DNA from: Microbacterium sp. EYE_78 | GTDB taxonomy: Bacteria > Actinomycetota > Actinomycetes > Actinomycetales > Microbacteriaceae | NCBI RefSeq assembly: GCF_023149035.1 | Contig: NZ_JAHXMY010000001.1 | Location: 744,001-808,000 of the forward strand | Reading direction: 5' to 3' | Length of the DNA stretch: 64,000 bases | In this document: positions 16,921 to 26,477 of the stretch, piece after piece | Position numbering within the stretch: the first letter of the stretch is position 1 | Layout: each line of letters opens with the position of its first letter | Notes under the pieces: generated by a model | What the model saw: the letters and a program-made list of their open reading frames with translations, nothing else | Told to the model about the DNA's origin: nothing | The model's database searches: none | Program-made: the position numbers and the translations under genes

Positions 16921-17793
16921 ATGAATACACCGGCACCCGAGCGTCTCGAGGGCGCGACGCACATGGGCGCGGTCACGCTCCTCGTCGGCGACCTCGACGG
17001 CATGACCCGCTTCTATCGCGACGTCATCACCCTCGAGGTGATCGCGGCCGAGGGCGACACGGTCACGCTCGGCCGCGCCGGTGCACCCGTCGTGATCCTG
17101 CGGCATGAGCCGGCCCTCCGCCATGCCGCCCCCGGTTCGGCGGGACTCTTCCACACCGCGATCCTGTTCGAGTCGCAGACCGCCCTCGCAGCCGCCCTGT
17201 ACTCCCTCGCCCGGCACGCGCCGCAGACCTTCACCGGCAGCGCGGACCACCTCGTGAGCCAGGCGTTCTACGCCACCGACCCCGAGGGCAACGGCATCGA
17301 GCTCTACTGGGATCGGGACCGGGCCGAGTGGTCGTGGACCCACGGACAGGTCGAGATGGACACCCTCTTCCTCGACCCGAACACCTTCGTCCGCGAGCAC
17401 CTCACCGACGACGCGGCGCAGGGCGCCACCGCCGGAGACCCGGCATCCGTCGGCCACGTGCACCTCTCGGTCGGCGACGTCGAGACGGCACGCGCGTTCT
17501 ACGTCGACGCCCTCGGCTTCGACATCACTGCATCCCTCGGCTCGTCGGCCCTGTTCGTGAGCGCAGGCGGGTACCACCACCACATGGCGATGAACGTCTG
17601 GAACTCCCGAGGGGCCGGTCCACGCATGCCCGCCCTCGGGCTCGGCAGGGTCGATCTCGCACTGCCGTCCGCCGACGGCCTGGGCGAGCTCGGCGAGCGC
17701 TTGCGGCGTTCCGGCATCCGCACCATCGACGACGGCCGGACCGTGAGCTTCACGGATCCGTGGGAGAACGCGCTGCACGCGAGTGTGGCCTGA
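16921..17793 (+). CDS. Two-domain VOC (glyoxalase/dioxygenase-like) protein
   Basis: A 290-residue protein with two VOC modules. The first (about 12-130) starts HMGAVTLLVGDLDGMTRFYRD and ends ATDPEGNGIELYWDR; the second (about 175-290) starts VGHVHLSVGDVETARAFYVD. A metal triad is plausible from the His in the first strands and the Glu in GNGIELY, as in CatE-type catechol 2,3-dioxygenases of Bacillus. Substrate is unknown. It is separated from the permease by 38 bp with no clear terminator. Confidence 0.85.
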   Translation: MNTPAPERLEGATHMGAVTLLVGDLDGMTRFYRDVITLEVIAAEGDTVTLGRAGAPVVILRHEPALRHAAPGSAGLFHTAILFESQTALAAALYSLARHAPQTFTGSADHLVSQAFYATDPEGNGIELYWDRDRAEWSWTHGQVEMDTLFLDPNTFVREHLTDDAAQGATAGDPASVGHVHLSVGDVETARAFYVDALGFDITASLGSSALFVSAGGYHHHMAMNVWNSRGAGPRMPALGLGRVDLALPSADGLGELGERLRRSGIRTIDDGRTVSFTDPWENALHASVA

Positions 17794-17809
17794 ACCGGCC
17801 GGGTGATGC

Positions 17810-18826
17810 TCAGGCGGAGTCGCGGACGACGAGCTGCGTCTCGAGCAGCGTGACGTGCGGCGGCTGACCGCCCGCCAGAAGCGACAGCAGCGTGTCGGCC
17901 ATGAGCTCACCCTGCTCGAAGGACGGCTGGCGCACCGTCGTCAGCGCCGGCGTGACCGAGGTCGCCACCGGGGAGTCGTCGTAGCCCACGATGGCCACGT
18001 CGTCGGGGACACCGATTCCGGCACGCGCCAGTTCGACGAGTGCGCCGCGCGCCATCAGGTCGCTCGCCACGAAGAGCGCGTCGAACGCGACGCCCGACGC
18101 GATGATGCGGCGCATCGCGGCCGCTCCCCCGTCGGCGGTGAAGTTGCCGTCCTCGATCGCGACCGCTGTCAGGCCTGCGGCATCCAGCGCCTCCTGGAAC
18201 CCGGCGAGACGGTCGATGCCACCGGGCATGGTCGGCGGTCCGGTGATCGTCGCGATGCGACGATGGCCGCGGTCGACGAGGTGCTGCGTGGCCACGCGGC
18301 CGCCCTCGACGTTGTCGACGTCGACGTAGTAGTCGCGCTCGCGCTCGCGCACGGGGCGTCCCCCGTAGACCACCGGCATCGCGGCGGCGATGCGGTCGAT
18401 GAAGGCGTCGCTCGTGTGGTGCGACACGATGATGGCCCCGTCCACCGCGCCGCTGCGAAGATACGCCGTCGCCTTGTCGTCGGGGTCGTCGCTCGCGATG
18501 ATCAGGTTCAGCACGTAGTCGGACTTCGACATCCGCTTGTTGATGCCCGTGACGATGGACGCGAAGAACGGGTCGCCGAAGAAGCGCGTGGTGTCCTCGG
18601 GGACGACGAGGGCGATGGCCATCGTGGCGCGACTGGCCAGCGACCGTGCCGCGCGGTTGGGCACGTAGCTCAGCTCGCTGATCGCCCGACGCACCGCCTC
18701 GAGGGCCGCGGGGCTCACCGCCGTCGACCCGTTCACGACGCGCGACACCGTGGAACGCGACACGCCTGCGGCGGCCGCGACCTCTTCGATGGTCACCGGC
18801 GTGTGGACGGTATCGGTCACGGTCAC
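17810..18826 (-). CDS. cebR: LacI-family cellobiose repressor (CebR-like)
   Basis: A 338-residue repressor: HTH at residues 11-35 (VTIEEVAAAAGVSRSTVSRV), hinge helix YVPNRAARSLASR, then a periplasmic-binding-like ligand domain (GDPFFASIVTGI, VDNVEGGRVATQHLV, FVASDLMARGAL, GYDDSPVATSVTPALTTVRQ). Sequence style and position behind bglC match Streptomyces CebR, whose inducer is cellobiose. The first of two close GTG codons is given; GTG 18820 has the better-placed GAGGTG. Last gene of the operon, 13 bp after bglC, so it controls its own level through the three upstream boxes. Confidence 0.9.
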   Translation of the reverse strand: MTVTDTVHTPVTIEEVAAAAGVSRSTVSRVVNGSTAVSPAALEAVRRAISELSYVPNRAARSLASRATMAIALVVPEDTTRFFGDPFFASIVTGINKRMSKSDYVLNLIIASDDPDDKATAYLRSGAVDGAIIVSHHTSDAFIDRIAAAMPVVYGGRPVRERERDYYVDVDNVEGGRVATQHLVDRGHRRIATITGPPTMPGGIDRLAGFQEALDAAGLTAVAIEDGNFTADGGAAAMRRIIASGVAFDALFVASDLMARGALVELARAGIGVPDDVAIVGYDDSPVATSVTPALTTVRQPSFEQGELMADTLLSLLAGGQPPHVTLLETQLVVRDSA

Positions 18827-18839
18827 CTCGGGACTGCGT

Positions 18840-20306
18840 TCATTCGATCGCTCGGGCTGCGATGACCCGACGATACTCCAGCGCGCTGTCCTTGAGTGTG
18901 CGGCGCTGCGTGGCGTAGTCCACGCGGATCAGACCGAACCGCTTCTCGTACCCCCACGCCCACTCGAAGTTGTCCATGAGCGACCAGTAGAAGTACCCGC
19001 GGACATCGACGCCGCCCTCGGCGGCATCCGCGATCGCGGCGAGGTGACCGCGGAGGAAGGCCACGCGGTCGGCGTCGTGCACCCGCAGCCCGTCGCCCTC
19101 GGTGACCGCCTCGTCGTCGAAGGCGGCGCCGTTCTCGGTCACGTAGAGGGCGGTCCCGGCATCCTTCGCGTACTCCGCCCAGACACGCTGCAGCAGCACC
19201 GTCAGGGCCTCGGGCTGCACCTCCCAGTGCATCGAGGTGCGCGGCAGACCGCGCTCGTACCAGTAGATCGCGTCTCCGGCAGGCCACGGCGACCCGATCA
19301 CCCGGTCGGTCGGGGCGTCGCCGGGCAGGGGCGGGTCCTCGGGCGGTGTGCCGCCCACGAACTCGCCGTGGTAGTAGTTCACGCCCAGGGCATCGAGCGG
19401 GCGCGAGATCGTCTCGAGGTCGCCGGGGAGGACGGCCTCCTCGAAGCGCTCGACCGCCGCCGCATCCACCGCCCGGATGTCGGCGACGATGTCGGCCGGG
19501 TACCCGCGTCCGAAGATCGGATCGAGGAACCAGCGGTTGAACTGGCCGTCGATCCGTCGCGCTGCGTCCACGTCCTCCGGCTTCGCGGCGTCGGCGGGCT
19601 CGGCGACGGTCAGGTTGAGGGTGATGCCGAGACGGAGGTCGGCGTCGCGGCGACGCAGCTCGTCGACGACGAGACCGTGGCCGAGCAGGAGGTGGTGCGA
19701 TGCCCGCATCCCGTCGGCGATGGAGAACCGGCCAGGAGCGTGGATGCCGCCGGTGTAGCTCAGGAACGACGAGCACCACGGCTCATTGAGCGTCGTCCAG
19801 TTCACGACGCGATCGCCGAGCGCGTCGTGGACCGACATCGCGTAGTCGAGGAAGCGCTCGCTCGTCTCGCGGACCGTCCAGCCACCCCGATCCTCGAGCG
19901 CCTGCGGCAGGTCCCAGTGATACAGCGTGAGCCAGGGCAGGATGTCGGCGCCGAGCAGCTCGTCGACGAGCCGCTTGTAGAAGTCGAGTCCCTTCTCGTT
20001 CACCGCGCCGCCGTCCGGCCGCACGCGCGACCACGACGTCGAGAACCGGTACGTGTCGAGACCGAGCTCCTTCATGAGGGCGACGTCGTCGCGGTACCGG
20101 TGGTAGTGGTCGCAGGCGATGTCGCCGTTGTCGCCGCCGATGACCGCCCCGGGCACGCGACTGAACGCGTCCCAGATCGAGGCCGTACGACCGTCCTCGA
20201 ACGCGGCCCCCTCGATCTGGTAGGCGGCGGTCGCCGCGCCGAACAGGAAACCGGTGGGGAATCGGGTGGACACGGGGGCAGAGTACTCCTGCGCCATCAC
20301 GCTCAT
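18840..20306 (-). CDS. bglC: Beta-glucosidase, glycoside hydrolase family 1
   Basis: A 488-residue retaining GH1 enzyme. Seen: N-terminal FPTGFLFGAATAAYQIEGA, RFSTSWSRVRP, acid/base Glu175 in TLNEPW, nucleophile at about Glu391 in YVTENG, and the aglycone-side WSLMDNFEWAWGY. No signal peptide, so it works in the cytoplasm on cellobiose or cello-oligosaccharides brought in by CebEFG. GAGGG precedes ATG 20306. It starts 10 bp after cebG and is followed by cebR. Confidence 0.95.
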   Translation of the reverse strand: MSVMAQEYSAPVSTRFPTGFLFGAATAAYQIEGAAFEDGRTASIWDAFSRVPGAVIGGDNGDIACDHYHRYRDDVALMKELGLDTYRFSTSWSRVRPDGGAVNEKGLDFYKRLVDELLGADILPWLTLYHWDLPQALEDRGGWTVRETSERFLDYAMSVHDALGDRVVNWTTLNEPWCSSFLSYTGGIHAPGRFSIADGMRASHHLLLGHGLVVDELRRRDADLRLGITLNLTVAEPADAAKPEDVDAARRIDGQFNRWFLDPIFGRGYPADIVADIRAVDAAAVERFEEAVLPGDLETISRPLDALGVNYYHGEFVGGTPPEDPPLPGDAPTDRVIGSPWPAGDAIYWYERGLPRTSMHWEVQPEALTVLLQRVWAEYAKDAGTALYVTENGAAFDDEAVTEGDGLRVHDADRVAFLRGHLAAIADAAEGGVDVRGYFYWSLMDNFEWAWGYEKRFGLIRVDYATQRRTLKDSALEYRRVIAARAIE

Positions 20307-20316
20307 GTGATGACCC

Positions 20317-21234
20317 TCAGCCCTTGACTGCGCCGGCCATGATGCCGCTCACGAGCTGTTTGCCCGCGAAGACGAACAGCAGGATCAGCGGGATCGTGGC
20401 CAGCAGGACGCCGGCGAGCACGACCGAGTAGTCGACGAAGTAGTTGGCCTGCAGGAGCGACAGCGCGACAGGGAGGGTGGGGCTCTGCCGGTCGAGCACG
20501 ATGAAGGGCCAGAAGAACTGGTTCCAGGCACCGACGAAGGTGAACAGGAACAGCATCGCCGCGGCGGGACGCGCGGCGGTGACGCCGACGGTCCAGAACG
20601 TGCGCAGCTGGCTCGCACCGTCGACGCGCGCGGCCTCGATGAGCTCGTCGGGAACCGTCTGACCGATGTACTGCGTCATCCAGAACACGCCGAAGGCGCT
20701 CGTGAGGGCCGGGATGATGATGGCGCCGATCGTGCCCGTCCATCCGAGGTCCGCGAAGAGGATGTACAGGGGCACGACGCCCAGCTGCATCGGGACGGCC
20801 ATGGTGGCCACGACGAAGGCGAGGAGGAACTTGCTCCCTCGGAAGCGCAGCTTCGCGAAGGCCCAGCCGGCCAGCGTCGAGAAGACCACGACGGATGCCG
20901 CGATCACCGTCGAGCTGAAGATCGAGTTCCACAGGGCCAGCCAGAAGTTCACCGCGGGGTCGTTCATGACCGACAGCGCGTTGCTGACGAAGTTCGCGCC
21001 GGGGATCCAGGACAGGTTCGGGTCGTTGATCGTGAACTGGTCGCCGGAGCCGATGAGGAACGACCAGTAGTAGGGGAAGATCGCCGACACCGCGACGACG
21101 CCGAGCCCGACGTAGACCCAGAAGCCGGCGCGGACGCCGCGGATGCGGGTGGTCCGCTCGCCCCGACGGCGGCGCGCGGCGTTCGGGATGTTCTCCTCGA
21201 CGATGGCCAGGGGCGGCTCACTGATGGTGGTCAT
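20317..21234 (-). CDS. cebG: Cello-oligosaccharide ABC permease, MalG-type
   Basis: A 305-residue permease with six helices of the MalG/carbohydrate-uptake-1 type. The cytoplasmic EAA loop is visible as DELIEAARVDGASQLRTFW, the coupling helix that contacts the shared ATPase (MsiK in such systems, not in this window). ATG 21234 overlaps the stop of cebF (ATGA). The long N-terminal tail with an Arg-rich stretch RRRRGERTTRIRG is common in these actinobacterial subunits. Confidence 0.9.
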   Translation of the reverse strand: MTTISEPPLAIVEENIPNAARRRRGERTTRIRGVRAGFWVYVGLGVVAVSAIFPYYWSFLIGSGDQFTINDPNLSWIPGANFVSNALSVMNDPAVNFWLALWNSIFSSTVIAASVVVFSTLAGWAFAKLRFRGSKFLLAFVVATMAVPMQLGVVPLYILFADLGWTGTIGAIIIPALTSAFGVFWMTQYIGQTVPDELIEAARVDGASQLRTFWTVGVTAARPAAAMLFLFTFVGAWNQFFWPFIVLDRQSPTLPVALSLLQANYFVDYSVVLAGVLLATIPLILLFVFAGKQLVSGIMAGAVKG

Positions 21235-22259
21235 CGTGCGGTGTCCTTCCGTGCGCGTCGCGGCGTTCGCACGCCGCGGCCACCTTCGTCGCGGACGAGG
21301 CGGCGGGTGATGAGGAGGTTCACGAGACCGATCACCACGATGATGATGAACAGGATCCACGCGAGCGCGGCGGCGCGGCCGAAATTGAACTCGCCCCAGC
21401 CGATGTTGTAGAGGTACAACGTGATGGTCAGCCACTGCTGCGCGGGGCCGCCCTCCCCGGTGTTGTCGAACATCCGCGGCTCGTCGAAGATCTGCAGTCC
21501 GCCGATCGTCGAGGTGATGATGACGAAAATGAGCGTCGGGCGCAGTGACGGCAGCGTGATGCTGAAGAACTGGCGGAATGCACCCGCCCCGTCCACGGTG
21601 GCCGCCTCGTAGTACTCCCGGGGGACGGCCTGCATGGCCGCCAGCAGGATGAGCGCGTTGTATCCCGTCCAGCGGAAGTTCACCATCGTCGCGATGGCGA
21701 CGTGGCTCCAGAACGGGTCCTTGTGCCACGCGATCGGCTCGAGCCCGACGGCGCCGAGCGCGTTGTTCACGAGGCCGTGCACATCGCCGAACATGTTGCT
21801 GAAGATGAGCGCCACGGCGACGGGGGCCATGACGAAGGGGAGCAGGACGCTCATCCGCCAGAAGGTCTTCGCGCGGATGTTGCGGTCGAGCATGGCGGCG
21901 ATGAACACCGCGAGGATCAGCTGCGGAACGGTGGACAGCAGGAAGATGCTGAAGGTGTTGCGCAGGGCCACCCAGAACTTCGGGTCGTTCAGGATCCAGG
22001 CGTACTGGTCGAACCCGACGTAGGTGCCGGAGTTGCGGATCAGGTCCCACTCCTGGAACGAGATCACCGCGGTGAATCCGATCGGGAACAGGCCCACGAC
22101 CGCGAAGAGGATGAAGAAGGGCGAGATGTAGAGGTACGGCGAGACCTTCACGTCCCACCGGCTGAGCTGCTGGCGGAAGGAGAGCACACGGACAGGACGT
22201 TCCGCCGGTGCGGAACGGTCCTCCAGCGGAGTCCGTGGTCGGGTGTCGGTGGTGGTCAC
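21231..22259 (-). CDS. cebF: Cello-oligosaccharide ABC permease, MalF-type
   Basis: A 342-residue permease with six predicted helices, starting with the conserved YLYISPFFILFAVVGLFPI segment and carrying the EAA loop EYYEAATVDGAGAFRQFF. It pairs with cebG (4-bp overlap) to form the membrane channel for cellobiose. Between it and the binding-protein gene upstream is an 81-bp gap holding a perfect 15-bp hairpin, which probably lowers expression of the permeases relative to the binding protein. Confidence 0.92.
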   Translation of the reverse strand: MTTTDTRPRTPLEDRSAPAERPVRVLSFRQQLSRWDVKVSPYLYISPFFILFAVVGLFPIGFTAVISFQEWDLIRNSGTYVGFDQYAWILNDPKFWVALRNTFSIFLLSTVPQLILAVFIAAMLDRNIRAKTFWRMSVLLPFVMAPVAVALIFSNMFGDVHGLVNNALGAVGLEPIAWHKDPFWSHVAIATMVNFRWTGYNALILLAAMQAVPREYYEAATVDGAGAFRQFFSITLPSLRPTLIFVIITSTIGGLQIFDEPRMFDNTGEGGPAQQWLTITLYLYNIGWGEFNFGRAAALAWILFIIIVVIGLVNLLITRRLVRDEGGRGVRTPRRARKDTAR

Positions 22260-22290
22260 GTGGCGTCTCCGTCGTCGTCGAGCGGTGGTG

Positions 22291-22327
22291 GGGATGCCGG
22301 CCGTCGCAGGGTGACGGCCGGCATCCC
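22291..22327 (-). terminator. Intercistronic hairpin between cebE and cebF (attenuator-like)
   Basis: A perfect 15-bp inverted repeat, GGGATGCCGGCCGTC (22291-22305) and GACGGCCGGCATCCC (22313-22327), around a 7-nt loop. It stands in the 81-bp gap after the binding-protein stop and before the cebF start. There is no U-run. In ABC operons such hairpins partly terminate or protect the 3' end of the binding-protein message, giving excess binding protein. Confidence 0.8.
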
Positions 22328-22340
22328 GGTCATGTGCGGG

Positions 22341-23615
22341 TCAGAAAGCCTCGACCTCGGCCACCCAGGTGTCCCAGGCCGCGGTCTCGGACTCCGAGCC
22401 GTCGAAGACGCGGTTGACCGCGTTCTGCAGTGCGTCGTGGTACTTGAAGTAGTCCGCGCTCTTGAACGGCAGGACCGTGACCGCCTCGGCGCGGTCGGCG
22501 CCGATCTCACCGGTCTTCGCACCGCCGAAGTAGTCGTTGACGTAGCCGGTCAGGTCGGCGTTCTCATACGCGTCGACCTGGCTGGGGAACGCGCCGACGT
22601 TGACGAACGCCTCGACCTGCTGCTCGGGAGCGGACAGCCAGTCGGCGAGCTTCTGCGCCTCCTCGACGTTCGCGCCGTTCGCCGGGACGGTCAGGTACGA
22701 GCCGCCCCAGTTGCCGCCGCCGTTCGGGAAGGTGTTCGCGATCTTCCAGTTCGCCTGGTCGGGCGCGTAGCCGGCGATGATGCCCTGCATCCAGCCGGGG
22801 CACAGCACAGTCGCGAAGTCGTCGCCCTGGAAGGACGCGATCCAGTCGTCGCCCCACTGCGCGGAGTAGGCCGAGTTCGGCACGGCGCGCTCGGTGACGC
22901 TCTTGTAGGCGTCGGCGATCTCGGGGTTCGAGGTCGCGATGACCGTGCCGTCGGGCTCGTCGTAGGTGTACTCGATCTGGTTGACGATGCCCTGCAGGAC
23001 CGAGTTGGCCGAGTCGATCATGGCCTTGCCGGATGCCTCGCGGTACTGGTCCGCGACGTCGAAGTAGGTGTTCCAGTCGCCGTCGAACAGCGCCTCGACC
23101 TCGGCGGGCTCGGAGGGGAGGCCCGCGGCCTCGAACAGGTCGGCGCGGTAGCAGATCGCCTGCGGGCCGATGTCGGTGCCGTAGCCGATGAGGTTGCCGT
23201 CGGCATCCGTCGCGGCCTGCTCCTTCCAGTCCAGCCAGCGGCCCTTGAGGTCGTCGGGGACGGGAGCGAGCAGGTCGGAGTACTGCATGGCCTCGCTGAG
23301 CCAGTCGACCTCGACGGCCTCGATGTCGGCGAGTCCGCCCTTGCCGAGCTTCTGGAAGAAGTTCTTGCGGGCGTCGCCGGACTCGGCTGCCTTGTTGTGG
23401 ACGATCGTGACGTTCGGGTTCTCGTCCTCGTACTTCTGGAGGAACTCGTCCGTGTATCCGAAGTTGTTGAAGGTCGCGATGGTCAGCGTGACCTTCTCGC
23501 CGTCGCCGGTGTTCGCGGCGTTCTCGCCGCCGCCGGCGCAGCCGGCCAGGACGAGGGCGGACGTCGAGGCGACGGCGGCGAGGACGCCGACGCGGCGCAG
23601 GGCGCGTGTGTTCAC
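22341..23615 (-). CDS. cebE: Cellobiose/cello-oligosaccharide-binding lipoprotein
   Basis: A 424-residue family-1 extracellular solute-binding protein. Lipoprotein signal with the lipobox LAGC at about residue 25 and a Gly/Asn-rich linker; mature part with [32 protein letters not shown] and many Trp/Tyr residues for sugar stacking. GTG 23615 is chosen for the excellent AAAGGAG seven bases upstream. First gene of cebEFG-bglC-cebR, directly under the promoter with three CebR boxes. Ligand assignment rests on operon context and operator, not on binding-site residues. Confidence 0.9.
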   Translation of the reverse strand: MNTRALRRVGVLAAVASTSALVLAGCAGGGENAANTGDGEKVTLTIATFNNFGYTDEFLQKYEDENPNVTIVHNKAAESGDARKNFFQKLGKGGLADIEAVEVDWLSEAMQYSDLLAPVPDDLKGRWLDWKEQAATDADGNLIGYGTDIGPQAICYRADLFEAAGLPSEPAEVEALFDGDWNTYFDVADQYREASGKAMIDSANSVLQGIVNQIEYTYDEPDGTVIATSNPEIADAYKSVTERAVPNSAYSAQWGDDWIASFQGDDFATVLCPGWMQGIIAGYAPDQANWKIANTFPNGGGNWGGSYLTVPANGANVEEAQKLADWLSAPEQQVEAFVNVGAFPSQVDAYENADLTGYVNDYFGGAKTGEIGADRAEAVTVLPFKSADYFKYHDALQNAVNRVFDGSESETAAWDTWVAEVEAF

Positions 23616-23683
23616 AGGACACTCCTTTGTGGTGTGGAGAGGGCGCACGTGCAGACAGCCGGTGCGTGGCTGCGGATCGGATG

Positions 23684-23752
23684 TGGGAGCGCTCTCAGCG
23701 GTTGCGAGTGACGCTATGGGATCGCTCCCACGGTGTCAAGAGAGCGCTCCCA
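23684..23752 (-). promoter_or_regulatory. cebE promoter with three CebR boxes
   Basis: Three 14-bp sites: TGGGAGCGCTCTCA (23684-23697), TGGGATCGCTCCCA (23717-23730) and AGAGAGCGCTCCCA (23739-23752), each within two mismatches of TGGGAGCGCTCCCA, the known Streptomyces CebR operator. The minus-strand promoter is -35 TTGACA (23739 to 23734), 17-bp spacer, -10 TAGCGT (23716 to 23711). The middle box fills most of the spacer, the third touches the -35 and the first lies downstream of the start, so repression should be tight. Confidence 0.92.
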
Positions 23753-23864
23753 CGCACCGCGTCACGGTTTGGTCACGGGACCTCGCTGCCGGCCGCCCAC
23801 GGCGTCGCCCGGCGGGCTCTAGACTGGTCGCGCACCCCTGCCCGCGACATCCCGGAGCTTTCTG

Positions 23865-24110
23865 ATGCCCACCATCGTCGTCGACGTCATGCCCAAGGCC
23901 GAGCTGCTGGACCCGCAGGGGAAGGCCGTCGCCGGTGCGCTGCACCGCCTCGGGCACGCCGGGTTCGGCGACGTCCGCATCGGCAAGCGCTTCGAGCTCA
24001 CCGTCGACTCGGCCGACGAGGCCACCCTCGCCGCGGTCAAGACGATCGCCGACGAGATCCTCTCGAACGCGGTCATCGAGGACGTCGTGGGCATCGAGGT
24101 GGTCGAGTGA
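23865..24110 (+). CDS. purS: FGAM synthase subunit PurS
   Basis: An 81-residue protein with the PurS pattern: [20 protein letters not shown], then [13 protein letters not shown] and the C-terminal VVGIEVVE. PurS is the small structural subunit that joins PurQ and PurL into the FGAM synthase complex and carries ammonia between them. CCGGAG lies upstream of ATG 23865 and a TAGACT -10-like hexamer at 23820-23825. It is divergent from the ceb promoter and overlaps purQ by 4 bp. Confidence 0.95.
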   Translation: MPTIVVDVMPKAELLDPQGKAVAGALHRLGHAGFGDVRIGKRFELTVDSADEATLAAVKTIADEILSNAVIEDVVGIEVVE

Positions 24111-24814
24111 CCGCCCGCATCGGCGTCATCACGTTCCCCGGCTCCCTCGACGACGGCGACGCGCGGCGGGCCATCCGCCTCGCGGGCGCCGAGCCGGTCG
24201 CCCTGTGGCACGGCTCCCACGATCTCGACGGCGTCGACGCGCTCGTCCTGCCGGGCGGGTTCAGCTACGGCGATTACCTGCGCGCCGGCGCGATCGCGGC
24301 GCTCGCGCCGATCATGTCCGAGGTGAAGGATGCCGCGGCCAAGGGGATGCCGATCCTCGGGATCTGCAACGGCTTCCAGATGCTCGTGGAGGCGCACCTG
24401 CTGCCGGGCGGGCTCATCCGCAACGCGCACCAGCAGTTCATCCGCCGCGATCAGCGCCTGGTCGTCGAGAACGACGACACCGCGTGGACGAGCGGCTTCC
24501 GCAAGGGCCAGGAGATCGTCATCCCGCTGAAGAACGCCGACGGCGGCTACATCGCCTCGGATGACACGCTCGCGCGCATCCAGGGCGAAGGCCTCGTCGC
24601 GTTCCGCTACGCCGGCGTCAACCCGAACGGGTCGATCGACGACATCGCCGGCCTCACCAACGAGCACGGCAACGTCGTGGGACTCATGCCGCATCCCGAA
24701 CACGCGATCGAGGCCGGGTTCGGACCCGACACCTCAGCCGCGATGCGCTCCGGTGTCGACGGGCTGACGTTCTTCACCTCGGCGGTCGCCGCCGTCGTGC
24801 ACGCCGCCGCCTGA
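24107..24814 (+). CDS. purQ: FGAM synthase glutaminase subunit
   Basis: A 235-residue class-I glutamine amidotransferase that feeds ammonia to PurL (purine step 4). The triad is visible: Cys87 in GICNGFQ, and His and Glu in PHPEH about 30 residues from the C-terminus; the oxyanion strand [14 protein letters not shown] is also present. GTG 24107 overlaps the purS stop (GTGA). purL is not next to it but at 44.47 kb, about 20 kb away, an unusual split for actinobacteria with an otherwise adjacent trio. Confidence 0.96.
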   Translation: MTARIGVITFPGSLDDGDARRAIRLAGAEPVALWHGSHDLDGVDALVLPGGFSYGDYLRAGAIAALAPIMSEVKDAAAKGMPILGICNGFQMLVEAHLLPGGLIRNAHQQFIRRDQRLVVENDDTAWTSGFRKGQEIVIPLKNADGGYIASDDTLARIQGEGLVAFRYAGVNPNGSIDDIAGLTNEHGNVVGLMPHPEHAIEAGFGPDTSAAMRSGVDGLTFFTSAVAAVVHAAA

Positions 24815-24818
24815 TCCC

Positions 24819-25250
24819 TCAGACCGTGCCGGCCGGCGGCCAGACGCCGACGATGACCGCCATCACGAGCAGGGTCACCAGTTCGTGCGCGATGTTCAGC
24901 ACGGTGAGGGACGACGGACGCCCCTCGAAGGCGTCGTGGGTGATGAACCGCGCCGCGGTGAGACCCGCCCACAGCAGCACCGAGGTGACGACCGCCGCCC
25001 AGAGGTAGGACCCCTCGTAGAAGTGCCAGGCGATGGTCGTCGCCCCTGCCAGCACCCAGGCCGTCGCGAAGCTCACGAACAGGGTGACGACGATGGCGAC
25101 GGTCGCCGTGGACGCGGGGCGGTCCATGTCGACGCCGGCCAGCCGCGACCAGCGTGTGCCGAACACCTTCGGCGCGTACCAGATCGACCCGACCACCATA
25201 CTGGAGAGAGTCGCGAGGATGACGGTCCAGTAGTTGATCTCGGGGATCAC
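24819..25250 (-). CDS. DUF1761 membrane protein
   Basis: A 143-residue protein with four predicted helices. The N-terminus INYWTVILATLSSMVVGSIWYAPKVFG with the WY...FG motif is diagnostic of DUF1761, a family of unknown function found next to many stress genes. GTG 25250 has GGAGGTC at the ideal distance, so the longer upstream frame is rejected. Convergent with purQ (4 nt apart) and divergent from the ABC operon. Confidence 0.85.
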   Translation of the reverse strand: MIPEINYWTVILATLSSMVVGSIWYAPKVFGTRWSRLAGVDMDRPASTATVAIVVTLFVSFATAWVLAGATTIAWHFYEGSYLWAAVVTSVLLWAGLTAARFITHDAFEGRPSSLTVLNIAHELVTLLVMAVIVGVWPPAGTV

Positions 25251-25360
25251 GGCGACCTCCAGGTCAGGGTTGCGGGGCTGGTGCAGTTGGGGCGACAGTA
25301 GCGCCACACGGGCGAAACGGGGCGGAAACGCGGCGGGTCTAGCTTCGGCATCGCACCTCC

Positions 25361-26476
25361 ATGTCCCGAAGCATGAACCCGGAGTCCCCCTTGCCTCGAC
25401 ACCCCCGCGCCATCGCGCTCGCCTTCGCCGCCGCCACCGCCCTCTTGCTCGCCGGCTGCGCCGCCGGAGGTGAACCCGCCGGCGCCGAGGGCGACGTCGA
25501 CCACGGTGAGATCAGCGTGCAGTACTCGTGGATCAAGAACGAGGAGTTCGCCGGCGAGTTCTACGCGTACGAGAAGGGCTACTACGAGGATGCCGGCTTC
25601 TCCGACGTCGTCGGCATCTCCGGCCCCGACACCGGGGTCGCGAAGCTCCTGTCCGGCACCGTGCAGGTCGCGCTGAGCGATGCGGCATCCGTCGGTGCGG
25701 CCGTCGCCGAGCAGGACGCGCCGCTCAAGATCATCGGCGCCACGTTCCAGAAGAACCCCTTCACGATCCTGTCGCTCGCCGACGGAGCGAACATCACGAC
25801 ACCGCAGGATCTGATCGGCAAGAAGATCGGCGTACAGGACTCCAACGCCTCGGTGTTCGCAGCCCTGCTGAACGCGAACGGCATCGACCCCGCCGACGTC
25901 GAGGTGGTCCCGGTCGACTTCAACCCGACCCCGGTGATGAACGGCGAGGTCGACGGCTTCATGGCGTACCTCACGAACGAAGCCCTGACGGTCGAGCTTG
26001 CCGGGTACGACGTGACGAACCTCGCCTACGCGGAGAACGGCGTGCCCTACGTCGCCGAGACCTTCACCGTGACCGACCAGTACCTGGCCGAGAACGAGGA
26101 ACTGCTCACGGACTTCCTCACGGCCGAGATCAAGGGGTGGACCCACGTGTTCAAGGAGCCGGCGGCCGACACCGTCTCGCTCGTCGAGCAGTACTACAAC
26201 CAGGCGGCCGAGGAGTCCGAGGACGGCCTCGAGTCCGTCTTCGGAGCACTCGACCCGGAGAAGACCATGAAGGGCATCGAGGCGCAGAACCTGCTGATCT
26301 CGACCGATGAGACCGAAGCGAACGGCCTGTTCACGATCTCGGACGAGCTCAAGCAGCAGACCGTCGACTCCCTCGCCGCCGCCGGCTGGGACGTCAGCGT
26401 CGAGGACCTCTTCGACACGACGATCATCGACGGGATCTACGCCGAGAACCCCGAGCTCAAGGACTACCTGCCCTGA
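25361..26476 (+). CDS. NMT1/THI5-type ABC substrate-binding lipoprotein
   Basis: A 371-residue binding protein with lipobox LLAGC near residue 32. The fold is that of the SsuA/ThiY/TauA group: [64 protein letters not shown] and [14 protein letters not shown]. Ligands of the group are sulfonates, nitrate, riboflavin and pyrimidine precursors; the sequence does not decide. No TPP or FMN riboswitch is recognisable in the 110 bp upstream. First gene of a four-gene importer. ATG 25373 is an alternative start. Confidence 0.85.
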   Translation: MSRSMNPESPLPRHPRAIALAFAAATALLLAGCAAGGEPAGAEGDVDHGEISVQYSWIKNEEFAGEFYAYEKGYYEDAGFSDVVGISGPDTGVAKLLSGTVQVALSDAASVGAAVAEQDAPLKIIGATFQKNPFTILSLADGANITTPQDLIGKKIGVQDSNASVFAALLNANGIDPADVEVVPVDFNPTPVMNGEVDGFMAYLTNEALTVELAGYDVTNLAYAENGVPYVAETFTVTDQYLAENEELLTDFLTAEIKGWTHVFKEPAADTVSLVEQYYNQAAEESEDGLESVFGALDPEKTMKGIEAQNLLISTDETEANGLFTISDELKQQTVDSLAAAGWDVSVEDLFDTTIIDGIYAENPELKDYLP

Positions 26477-26477
26477 C

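Noticed and set aside
23761..23778. Direct repeat GTCACGG-TTTG-GTCACGG as a regulator site for purS
   Set aside because: Only two 7-bp units, 40 bp above the -10, and no known regulator motif; probably chance.
25251..25360. TPP or FMN riboswitch ahead of the NMT1-type importer
   Set aside because: None of the conserved loops (such as CTGAGA or the TPP ACCTGA core) is present.
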